Below are positions 1 to 5,938 of a stretch of DNA of 6,705 nucleotides, piece by piece. Origin of the DNA: JBBABP01 sp041657585 (lineage in GTDB: Bacteria > Patescibacteriota > Gracilibacteria > Absconditabacterales > Absconditicoccaceae); the NCBI GenBank assembly GCA_041657585.1, contig JBBABP010000058.1, positions 1 through 6,705 on the forward strand, given 5' to 3'. Positions within the stretch are counted from its first letter, which is position 1. Every line of letters starts with the position of its first letter. The translations under genes were made by a program, and so were the position numbers. The notes below the pieces were generated by a model, which searched no databases, was not told the origin of the DNA, and saw only the letters and a list, made by a program, of their open reading frames with translations.

Positions 1-2
1 TT

Positions 3-284
3 GCTATCAATATCGCTTGATGAGAAATAATGTTGAATAAAAATGTTGATGCTTTTGTGCGTGTGTTTTTGAATTTTTTGTATAGCATATTCCCTTTGAA
101 ATACTGACAAAATCTTGTAAATTATTCTGAATTTAAATCATATTTTTCTGGTAAAAAAATAGATCAGACTATTAGATTTTTGAATTTTGATAATTTAACT
201 TGAAGTGTGAATGCTGACGCAATTTGGGTTCAGATTAAAAAATGATTTTGAGAAACAAAGATAAGAAAGTGGATTAAAGATTAA
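3..284 (+). CDS. 3' part of an unidentified protein (code 25, truncated by the window edge)
   Basis: With TGA read as Gly, this frame is open from the window edge for 93 codons and ends at TAA 282-284. Six of its seven glycines are TGA, including a tandem pair at 18-23, so it uses the same codon dialect as the other native genes here. The residue mix is that of a soluble protein, with aromatic and hydrophobic stretches (VFLNFLYSIFPL) and a basic end (ETKIRKWIKD). No family is recognised. An in-frame ATG at 30 could be the start of a small 84-residue protein, but the frame stays open upstream of it, so a longer gene cut by the window edge is equally possible. Under the standard code the region would look non-coding. 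The existence of the reading frame is fairly secure; its function is unknown. Confidence 0.6.
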
Positions 285-320
285 GTAATTTGTAATTAAG
301 TAATTAGTAATTTGTAATTA
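284..320. repeat. AT-rich short tandem repeat, 22-bp period
   Basis: A 15-bp unit AGTAATTTGTAATTA occurs at 284-298 and 306-320, separated by the partial unit AGTAATT (299-305), giving a 22-bp period. The motif GTAATTA is also present in the heptamer repeat at 4363-4418. On the right, 335-366 contains TAATTACC twice, partly the inverse complement of the same motif. The array begins on the stop codon of the upstream gene and fills most of the gap before the next one. It has no evident coding role. Confidence 0.7.
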
Positions 321-390
321 GTTAATGGATTTTTTAATTACCAATATACCAATATTCTAATTACCATTTTTAATTTATTAAAAATTAACA

Positions 391-642
391 ATGATTGTGT
401 CGTTTAATAATGATTGAAGAAAATTAAAACAGATGATAATTCAGCTTTTGAAATCTGGTTTAGTTAAAGAAATTAAAAGAATAAACTATGTCAAATCTTA
501 CAAGATAGTTGAATCTAAAGTGATTAGCAACCAAGAAAAAATTATTTGGATAGATTTAAAATTGGAGAATAAAGATAAAGTTTTGAAAGTTATTGAAAAG
601 TTTGGAGGTAAAGTGGTTGGGGAATGAGAGCTGATGAGATAA
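391..642 (+). CDS. small CutA-like protein lacking the usual C-terminus (code 25)
   Basis: Read with TGA as Gly (codons at 415 and 625), this frame gives 83 residues from ATG 391 to TAA 640-642. The order of elements resembles CutA1, the small trimeric ferredoxin-like protein linked to divalent-cation tolerance. There is a first strand (MIVSF), a helix ending LLKSGLV like the LLEEKLA segment of CutA, a strand leading to VKSYKIVESKVI in the place of the Ser-x-Tyr-x-Trp-x-Gly-Lys segment, a strand with DLKLE, and a helix KVLKVIEKFGG. CutA proteins are usually about 105 to 110 residues; this one stops before the last conserved strand and ends inside a direct repeat, so it may be truncated or divergent. 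The conserved Trp is replaced by Val. ATG 433 is an alternative start that needs no TGA before it but would remove strand 1 and part of helix 1. No ribosome binding site is visible. The family call is tentative; the existence of the gene is more secure. Confidence 0.45.
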
Positions 643-668
643 AGAATGATGGCTGATGAGATAAAGAA
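630..668. repeat. direct repeat, two copies, 22-bp period
   Basis: GCTGATGAGATAAAGAA occurs at 630-646 and 652-668 without mismatch, joined by TGATG. The first copy supplies the last codons and the stop of the CutA-like gene (Leu-Met-Arg-stop). This raises the possibility that repeat expansion set the present C-terminus. No function can be assigned. Confidence 0.8.
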
Positions 669-720
669 AAAATTCGATAATATTTCTGTGATAGGACTTA
701 CTTAATTTCAAAATAAAATA

Positions 721-759
721 GCCCCTCTATTTTAGAGGGCCTGCCTGCCGGTAGGCAGG
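721..759. repeat. GC-rich double hairpin element
   Basis: Two hairpins lie back to back. The first pairs GCCCCTCTA (721-729) with TAGAGGGC (733-740) with one unpaired C and a TTT loop. The second, 740-759, is CCTGCCTGCCGGTAGGCAGG, a 20-bp palindrome with a single mismatched pair. It is far richer in G and C than the surrounding DNA. From memory, near-identical CCTGCC palindromes are scattered between genes in many candidate-phyla genomes, so this is probably a dispersed repeat rather than a gene-specific site. It lies between two convergent genes and has no T-run directly after it, so terminator function is uncertain. Confidence 0.7.
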
Positions 760-775
760 GTTGGGGAGTAAATTT

Positions 776-816
776 AAAAAAAGCAGACTGGACTAAAAAT
801 CCAATCTGCTATATTT
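776..816 (-). terminator. intrinsic terminator of the 822-1742 gene
   Basis: On the - strand, GCAGATTGGA (809-800) pairs with TCCAGTCTGC (792-783), ten pairs with one mismatch around a 7-nt loop, followed by seven T (782-776). It starts 13 bases past the TAA stop of the - gene. On the + strand the stem is followed by TATATTTTT, so it may also stop transcription arriving from the CutA-like side. An almost identical structure ends the paralogue at 5939-6559. Confidence 0.85.
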
Positions 817-821
817 TTATT

Positions 822-1742
822 TTATTTTTTTTTCTTTTCTTCTTCCGCAGTTATAATCTTATAATAAAAAGAAAAAAACATAATTAAAATAGAAATGATT
901 ATTAATGGCATCCACTGGCCAGTACAAAGACCAATGCCAATAAACCAGCCAATCCCATATGGAATAAATAAAAAAAATATAGATTTCTCAAAATATAATT
1001 TTTTAAGTGCAATTTCGGATATAATACAAAATGCGCTATCTTTTGGTTTATACTTTCCATAATCATAACAATACCAAGTATGATTACCTTCAACAACTGC
1101 TACAACTGCAAAAATTAACAAAGATACAAACCAACCAAAAACAGAATAACCACATATCATAAATCCTTTAATTATAGCAGAAGCATCGAATAATACAAAA
1201 ATAACAGCAAAAACAACGCCAAATAGAGAAAAGATAATGCAATATATAACTAAAAAGATAGACAAATTTATAATACCTATACCAAAGGAATTAATGTTTT
1301 TTTTAATAACATTTTCTTTAATCTCTTTTTTAGTTTTTTCCCATTGATTTATGCATATAAATGCGCCAATAGACGCCAATATCCAAAATAAAAACGTTTC
1401 ATAAGCAAGGAGCGATTCTCCAGTTTTTGTTTCCGTTGTTTCAATAACTTCATTTCCATTTCTTTGTAAAAATGTTTTTGTTGTGTTTTTCTTTTTCTTT
1501 GTGCCGTAAAAATTGTAAGTTAATGAAGTTTTTTCATTAAATTCAAAATTGCCATTTTGCCAGGCTTTAATGATTTTTGCTTCTCCATATTTTTTTATTA
1601 ATATTGGATCGGTCTTTCCAACTGATGGCTCAGCTTTTAAAATTACAATATCTCTATTTTCTTTTACTTTAAACTCATCATTCTGAGCTGAAATATTGGC
1701 AAAACAGAATAAGCCAATTACGATAATTAAAAAATTTTTCAT
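822..1742 (-). CDS. exported or membrane protein of unknown function, paralogue A
   Basis: 306 residues, ATG to TAA with no internal TGA. Residues 1-19 are a signal peptide (basic start, hydrophobic core, ISA-Q cleavage site) of the kind common in Bacteroidota. About residues 20-112 form a polar domain containing KYGEAKI, KAWQNGN, FNEKTSLTYNFYGTK and TFLQRNGNE, which is nearly identical in the 206-residue paralogue at 5939-6559. The rest is membrane: one helix near 114-132, a hydrophobic block near 150-215 that probably holds two or three helices, a more polar loop with HTWYCYDYGKY, and two helices before a tail ending in four lysines. All 21 glycines use GGN codons, unlike the neighbouring native genes. 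There is no Shine-Dalgarno sequence. It has its own promoter and terminator, so it is a self-contained unit. I do not recognise the family. The central helices are absent from the paralogue, so the two share a conserved sensor-like or binding domain with different membrane parts. Confidence 0.85.
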   Translation of the reverse strand: MKNFLIIVIGLFCFANISAQNDEFKVKENRDIVILKAEPSVGKTDPILIKKYGEAKIIKAWQNGNFEFNEKTSLTYNFYGTKKKKNTTKTFLQRNGNEVIETTETKTGESLLAYETFLFWILASIGAFICINQWEKTKKEIKENVIKKNINSFGIGIINLSIFLVIYCIIFSLFGVVFAVIFVLFDASAIIKGFMICGYSVFGWFVSLLIFAVVAVVEGNHTWYCYDYGKYKPKDSAFCIISEIALKKLYFEKSIFFLFIPYGIGWFIGIGLCTGQWMPLIIISILIMFFSFYYKIITAEEEKKKK

Positions 1743-1773
1743 ATAATTTATATTTATTTTTTTATTTTAATAT

Positions 1774-1802
1774 ATTATTAATTATTTACAATAAAAAGTC
1801 AA
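1774..1802 (-). promoter_or_regulatory. promoter of the 822-1742 gene
   Basis: Reading the - strand, TTGACT (1802-1797) and AATAAT (1779-1774) are separated by 17 bases, matching sigma-70 type -35 and -10 boxes at five of six positions each. The start codon lies about 31 bases beyond the -10 box, in an A/T-only leader. It sits directly after the terminator of the upstream - gene, so the downstream gene is expected to be transcribed on its own. Confidence 0.6.
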
Positions 1803-1811
1803 GTTGGATTT

Positions 1812-1841
1812 ATAAAAAAAAGACATACCAGCGGTATGTCT
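1812..1841 (-). terminator. intrinsic terminator of the FecR-like gene
   Basis: On the - strand AGACATACC (1841-1833), loop GCT, GGTATGTCT (1829-1821) forms a perfect nine-pair stem followed directly by T residues. It begins 24 bases past the TAG stop of the FecR-like gene. The + strand continues CTACG after the stem, so there is no T-run in that direction and termination should be one-way. Confidence 0.85.
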
Positions 1842-1865
1842 CTACGAAGATATTCTTTTTCGACT

Positions 1866-3284
1866 CTATTTGAAGATCAGATTGTTTGGTAGATTTTTTG
1901 TTAATTCGTCTCGAGAAGTCGCAATTGCATCTTTGCTGTCTTTGCTTGATCAATATCATTTGTTAGATATGAAATTTAACCAATTGTTTATAATGCTTAG
2001 GTTGTTTGTGTATTTTGGTGGGATTGTATAATTGTCGTTTAATGTAGTTAATAGATCTGAAATAGATTTTTTGAGTCAGATTAAATTATTTTCATTGGAA
2101 TATTCAATACCAAAAGCTGAGTACAAAATTTTGATTCTTTTTTCTATTTTTGATAAAGATAATTTTGATCATCATTCATCTCATCAAATAAAGTTTATAT
2201 AGATGTCTTTGATGTCTGATAATATAAATGGTCAGTATCAAATATTGTCGTGTAATTTTGTGTTTTGTTCTGGAGATGGAACGTTGTTTTTGTCTTCAAT
2301 TGCCGACTCGATATTTTTGGAAATATTTTCATCTACGTTTTTGTCTTCAATTGAAAGTAATGAAACAAGAGAAAAATCTTTGTTATCTTTTTCATCTCAA
2401 TCTGACGCTCAAGAAATTGATGCTTGTTTTTCGTCTATTTTTGCAATTAAATTTGAATCTGCATCTAATTTGAATGTTTGACTAATATTTTTGTTTTGAA
2501 CTGCTTTTGCAAATTTTTCTCGGTTGTCGAACAAGCTAATATCGTTTTTTTGTATTGCCAAAACTTGTTTATTTTCTAATGATGTTTGTGTGGTTTTGTT
2601 GTTTTTGTCTGTCTTGCTAATCAAAAGATTTTCTCAATTGTTTTGAACTATTTGGTTTTCTCATTTTTTGATTAGTTGAAAATTGATGGATTTTGATTTT
2701 TTTCATTGTTTAAGAACAATGCCATCAGTTTTGACTTCTATATTTTGGGAATTTGTGGTTTGCAATGATTGCATTTGCAAAAAATCTCATTTTATCAGAT
2801 TTAGTTTGTATTGATCGTTTCAAGTTTTTTGTAATATAAACTCAGCTGGTCATGTAATTTTGGCTTTTGTTCAAGTATTGATGTGGAAAATCATTTCTGC
2901 TCAGTTTTTTAAAATTACAGTATCTCAGTTTGATATTCCGTTTGTTTGTATAGATTCTCAATTGTGTTGAATATAAAAACTTCAATTAAAATCTATAACT
3001 TTCGCAATATAATCGGCTTGAGCTAAATTTTGTTTACTTTGTTTGATTGTGAATCATTGATAGTCAAAATATAAATTTGGGTTGACAATATATATTCCAT
3101 AAATTCAAATTAACAAGAAAACTATAACCATACTATAAACAAAAGCTTTTGCATGCACAAAAGATATCCTTCTAATTGGGGATTTATTTGATTTTTTCGA
3201 CAAAATCTTTTGATATATTTCTAACTTGTCTATATCTGATACGAAATTGTCCTGTTGATTATGAAAGTATTCGTTTAATTTCAT
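1866..3284 (-). CDS. FecR-like membrane-anchored protein, possible anti-sigma factor (code 25)
   Basis: With TGA as Gly this is one frame of 472 residues from ATG 3284 to TAG 1868-1866; 24 of its 28 glycines are TGA, so the standard code shows only fragments. An in-frame TAA directly precedes the ATG. Residues 1-46 are a polar, presumably cytoplasmic segment (DKLEIYQKILSKKS). A single membrane helix lies near 47-67 (AFVYSMVIVFLLIGIYGIYI). Residues about 97-170 resemble the FecR domain: DFNGSFYIQHNGE, then NGDTVILKNGAEMIFHI, then ITGPAEFILQKTG and LIKGDF. The remaining 300 residues are Asn-, Lys- and Ser-rich; about 340-472 look folded and helical, with an IGGDEGGS linker. In FecR families the cytoplasmic part binds an ECF sigma factor and the outer part senses a signal. 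No sigma gene is present in this window; the neighbour is a divergent ArsR gene, so the partner is unknown. The domain call is fair; the role is inference. Confidence 0.7.
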
Positions 3285-3310
3285 TTATCTTAATGCACTT
3301 AAAATAGTTG

Positions 3311-3332
3311 TATTCACTTAAGTATACGAATA
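3311..3332. promoter_or_regulatory. candidate operator palindrome in the divergent control region
   Basis: TATTC (3311-3315) and GAATA (3328-3332) flank a central perfect palindrome ACTTAAGT (3316-3323). The - strand reads TATACT at 3326-3321, a possible -10 box for the FecR-like gene, with TTGTCA 19 bases upstream (3351-3346). A repressor bound here would cover that promoter. ArsR-family dimers bind AT-rich inverted repeats of about this size, so the divergent ArsR is the natural candidate, but this is inference from position and symmetry. Confidence 0.35.
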
Positions 3333-3378
3333 AGTAGACAAATTGTGACAAAAATGTCTTTCTTTATATTTTTATTGG

Positions 3379-3406
3379 TTGACAAAAATCGATATTGTTA
3401 TAAAAT
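3379..3406 (+). promoter_or_regulatory. promoter of the arsR gene
   Basis: A perfect -35 box TTGACA (3379-3384) and TAAAAT (3401-3406) are 16 bases apart. Transcription would start near 3413, leaving a leader of about 70 bases to the chosen arsR start. The 10-mer TGACAAAAAT occurs both here (3380-3389) and at 3346-3355, a direct repeat 34 bases apart that could be a second binding motif. Confidence 0.6.
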
Positions 3407-3485
3407 GACTTAAAATCCTCTTGTTTTTTTGTTGTTTTACTTTAATTTTTTAATGTATATTTTTTATTTAATATTAAATAAAAAT

Positions 3486-3740
3486 ATGTATTTGGTATTA
3501 AAAACATTGGCAGACAAAAACCGCATTAAGATAATCCATTTTTTGAAGCAAAAAGAGATGACAGTGTCAGAATTATTAAAACATTTTGATATTACTCAGG
3601 CTTCTTTGTCTCATCATTTGGGAACATTAAAAAGAGCAAATTTAGTGATAGATGAAAGAAGATGACAATTTGTTTATTATTCAATCAATCATTCTGTTTT
3701 GGAAGAAACTGTAAATCTTATTTTGGGATTATTAGCGTAA
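3486..3740 (+). CDS. ArsR-family winged-helix repressor (code 25)
   Basis: 84 residues, ending at TAA 3738-3740. The opening YLVLKTLADKNRIKIIHFL is the usual ArsR helix 1-2 pattern (LADxxR-x-x-I-x-x-x-L). The recognition helix is TQASLSHHLGTLKRANLV (about 37-54), followed by the wing DERRGQFVYYSI. The wing glycine, residue 60, is the TGA at 3663-3665, so the standard code would cut the protein in its DNA-binding domain. There is no cysteine at all, so the classical helix-3 metal site is absent and a metal-sensing role is not supported. ATG 3486 is preferred because it gives the usual N-terminus; ATG 3453 and TTG 3429 add a hydrophobic extension (MYIFYLILNKN). No ribosome binding site is seen. 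It is divergent from the FecR-like gene and 76 bases upstream of the guanylate kinase homologue. Autoregulation from the shared intergenic region is likely by analogy with the family. Confidence 0.88.
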
Positions 3741-3746
3741 ATAAAT

Positions 3747-3782
3747 GTTTCAGAGGCTACAGAGGTTTCAGGGGCTACAGAG
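3747..3782. repeat. 18-bp tandem repeat, two copies
   Basis: GTTTCAGAGGCTACAGAG (3747-3764) is followed immediately by GTTTCAGGGGCTACAGAG (3765-3782), with one A-to-G difference. Each unit itself contains two related nonamers (TTTCAGAGG and CTACAGAGG types). It occupies half of the gap between arsR and the guanylate kinase gene and is richer in G and C than its surroundings. Confidence 0.85.
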
Positions 3783-3816
3783 GAGTTGGCTTTTTATTAT
3801 TTAAAAATTAAAATAT

Positions 3817-4377
3817 ATGTCTAAGATTTTGTTTATTATGTGAGTTTCTGGAAGTGGTCACACAACTGTAGTTAATGAATTGTTGAAAACATGAAAATTT
3901 ATTTATGTCCCGTCTTATACAACAAGACAAATGAGAATTGGAGAGAAAAATTGAGAAAAATACTTGTTTATAACTAAGAAAGAATTTGAAGACTGCATAA
4001 AAAAATGAGAGTTTTTGGAATATGCTTTTGTTCATGAATTGAACTATTATTGAACTAAAAATAATATAATCGATTTGTTGGATTGAGACAAAATTCCTAT
4101 TAAAGAAATAGATATTCATTGATTGAAAAAAATTATTGATTGATGAAATTTGAAATGAAAATATCAAACTATGTTTTTTTATGTCCCAGAAGATGTAATG
4201 ATCAAAAGGATAGTTTCTAGAAGTCCGATAACTGATCAAGAATTACAAGAAAGATTAAAAAGTGCCAAATCTGAAACTAAATTTGCGGAAAAAAATTGTG
4301 ACTGGATTATAGATAGCAGTTGAACGGTAGAGGAAACGATGGGGAAAGTGAAAAGAGAATTGGTAATTAGTGAATAG
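3817..4377 (+). CDS. gmk: guanylate kinase homologue with altered P-loop (code 25)
   Basis: 186 residues from ATG 3817 to TAG 4375-4377, with 11 of 15 glycines encoded by TGA. Guanylate kinase phosphorylates GMP to GDP with ATP. The family order is clear: P-loop G-V-S-G-S-G-H-T-T (residues 9-17, first Gly a TGA), then the GMP-binding stretch SYTTRQMRIGEKNGEKYLF (33-51), GEFLEYAFVHELNYYGT (64-80), EIDIHG (97-102), and the lid and C-terminal helices FYVPEDVMIKRIVSRSPITDQELQERL. The length is close to the usual 190 to 210 residues. The oddity is His15 where the P-loop lysine that contacts ATP phosphates is expected, encoded CAC and so two base changes from AAA or AAG. The GMP-site residues (Ser33, Arg37, Arg40, Glu68, Tyr78) look intact. 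It may be a reduced-activity or repurposed enzyme. The last residues (VISE) are encoded by the start of a heptamer repeat. The - strand frame over this region is only an antisense shadow. Confidence 0.9.
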
Positions 4378-4418
4378 TGAATAGTTACGAGTGACGAGTT
4401 ACGAGTGACGAGTTACGA
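4363..4418. repeat. heptamer tandem repeat, eight units
   Basis: Eight seven-base units follow one another without gaps: GTAATTA, GTGAATA twice, then GTTACGA and GTGACGA alternating, ending with GTTACGA at 4412-4418. The first two units encode the last codons of the guanylate kinase gene, including its TAG stop. Similar GTTACGA/GTGACGA strings are, from memory, common between genes in candidate-phyla genomes. No binding protein or function can be named. Confidence 0.85.
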
Positions 4419-4424
4419 GAATGA

Positions 4425-4454
4425 TTACAACGTTAAGAAAAATTTATTTATAAT
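4425..4454 (+). promoter_or_regulatory. possible promoter of the 469-residue protein gene
   Basis: A perfect -10 box TATAAT (4449-4454) lies 18 bases after a weak -35 box TTACAA (4425-4430). Transcription would start near 4461, only a few bases before ATG 4465, so the message would be nearly leaderless. The local sequence is very AT-rich, which makes chance -10 matches likely. If real, the gene need not depend on arsR read-through. Confidence 0.35.
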
Positions 4455-4464
4455 TTTTTTTAAA

Positions 4465-5874
4465 ATGGATAGATTTAAAAAAATTTTTTCAAAAAAAAAT
4501 CTGATTAAAAATTTTGTTATGTTATTTTTTTTATTGATTATTTTATTTGCAATTATTTTTTTGTCAAATAGTCATTGAAATTGAAACGACATTTTAAATT
4601 ATTTGCCTTGAGGATTTGACAAGATTGTGATTATCAAATCGCCAAAACAAGAAGAGAAAAATTTAATTCAATCGCAGATATGAAAAGAATTTTTGGACAT
4701 TTTAGACACAACAAATAAAATTATTATAGCTCAAAAAATAAGCCAAAATAATGGTCAAAGTCTGATTATTATAAATTGAAAAAATAATTTTCAACCTCAA
4801 AATATTTTAACTATTTTAAATGGACAAACTTGAGAAGTGAAATATATTTATGAAAAAATCAAAAATAATTTTTACATTTTTGGTGACCAAAAAACGATTG
4901 ATATTGTTCAAGGATTAAATCAGATAAATAGTTTTTGACAAAATCCTAAATTCAAAAATTATTTCAAAACATTAAATAATGACACGATTGTTTGGATATC
5001 AAAAATTGACTCTCAATATTTAGCTGTACCATGACAAGATCAGATTTCTAATTATTTGGATAATTTTGATTATTTTTTTGCCGGGATAAAAATTCAATGA
5101 AAAAGCGATGTTCAAATTGATTCTTATTTGACTTACAAAATTTCTTGAATCAAAGGAGGACAGAAAGTTGAATATAAATTTGAAGATAATATAAAGTGAT
5201 ATTATGGCAATTGAGATTTGCTTTTTATCCAGATTGGAAATTTAACAAAATTACTGTGACTTGGAAAAGATCAAATTATTACATTATTAAAATCTTTTGC
5301 TTTGACTCAAAATATAAATGATTTGACAGAAACGGATTATCAAAAACTTTATGAAATTTTGGACAATAACATTTGAATATTTGCCTGAAAGGCGAACAAT
5401 ATAGCAAATTTATGACTGGCGGTGATTTTCAAAAATAGCGACTCTTTTGATGTTTTATCAAAGGTGATTGTGAAATTTGGTGATCAGATTAAAAATTTTT
5501 CTTTCATTAGCTGAAGTACATTATCATCAGTTTTGGAAACAAATAAAGTCTGATTTAAAACTTTGATTGCCTGAATTCAAGAAGTTGGAATGTATTTTGA
5601 AAAAAACTGAAGTGACACTTTGTTGACTATTTGAGATCCAATTTTGGGTGAAAAATGAAAATGAGAAAACTTATATTATTCCAAAAATTCCATCCTTTCT
5701 TTTGTTTTGGATTTTGACGCTTTGATTAATTTATATTCTCAAGTTTGAAATTTCTGATGAATGAACAATCAGAATTTTGATGTTCAGCAACTGGATTTCG
5801 TTAAATGAAAGAAATTAAAAGGTCAGATTAATTTATGAGAAAAAGATGTTAGTTTGAGAGCGAAGATAAGGTAG
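4465..5874 (+). CDS. membrane-anchored protein of unknown function (code 25)
   Basis: 469 residues from ATG 4465 to TAG 5872-5874; 28 of 43 glycines are TGA, the highest count of in-frame TGA in the window, so the standard code shows nothing here. The start is basic (MDRFKKIFSKKNLIKN), then one membrane helix at about 15-34 (KNFVMLFFLLIILFAIIFL). The rest is a large, presumably extracytoplasmic domain beginning DILNYLPGGFDKIVIIKSP. Short strand-like segments alternate with Asn- and Lys-rich loops (for example SQNNGQSLIIINGK, FKNYFKTLNNDTIVWISKID), ending QQLDFVKGKKLKGQINLGE. The layout of an N-terminal anchor, a Leu-Pro motif soon after it and repeated strand-rich halves recalls DUF3352-type surface proteins, but I see no diagnostic motif. 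There are no cysteines and no catalytic signature. It follows the guanylate kinase gene after 87 bases containing a repeat and a possible promoter, so co-transcription is uncertain. Confidence 0.8.
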
Positions 5875-5893
5875 TGATTATTTTTCATAATTT

Positions 5894-5937
5894 AAAAAAA
5901 CAGACTGGACAAAAAATCCAATCTGTTATATTTTTTA
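5894..5937. terminator. bidirectional intrinsic terminator between convergent genes
   Basis: ACAGACTGGA (5900-5909) pairs with TCCAATCTGT (5917-5926), ten pairs with one mismatch around a 7-nt A-rich loop. It is preceded by a run of seven A and followed by TATATTTTTT, so both strands carry a T-run after the stem. It lies between the TAG of the + gene and the TAA of the - gene. Stem and loop match the terminator at 776-816 almost base for base, showing that this structure travels with the paralogous - strand genes. Confidence 0.85.
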
Positions 5938-5938
5938 C

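Noticed and set aside
284..366. Possible CRISPR-like array
   Set aside because: Units are short, AT-rich and immediately adjacent, with no unique spacers of constant length and no cas gene nearby.
902..1096. Second - strand frame inside 822-1742
   Set aside because: It is an alternative frame within the longer signal-peptide protein, whose paralogue at 5939-6559 confirms the main frame.
1909..1919. Shared 11-mer ACTTCTCGAGA (- strand here, + strand near 6670) coding Thr-Ser-Arg-Asp/Glu in two genes
   Set aside because: Only 11 bases match and the surrounding sequence does not align, so chance or shared codon preference is enough to explain it.
2203..2481. Two overlapping + strand open frames within 2203-2481
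   Set aside because: They are antisense to the FecR-like gene, which is continuous over 1.4 kb on the other strand in code 25. Their products are low-complexity (Ser, Phe, Leu) as expected of a shadow.
3486..3740. Arsenic or metal resistance operon because of the ArsR gene
   Set aside because: The repressor has no cysteine or classical metal site, and no arsenate reductase, pump or metal transporter is present.
3786..3814. TTGGCT and TAAAAT with 17-base spacing before guanylate kinase
   Set aside because: The boxes look good, but transcription would start at or after ATG 3817, so it cannot drive this start codon.
3808..4239. - strand open frame of 143 codons
   Set aside because: It lies opposite the guanylate kinase gene, whose family motifs are clear; the product is Phe- and Ser-rich and matches no family.
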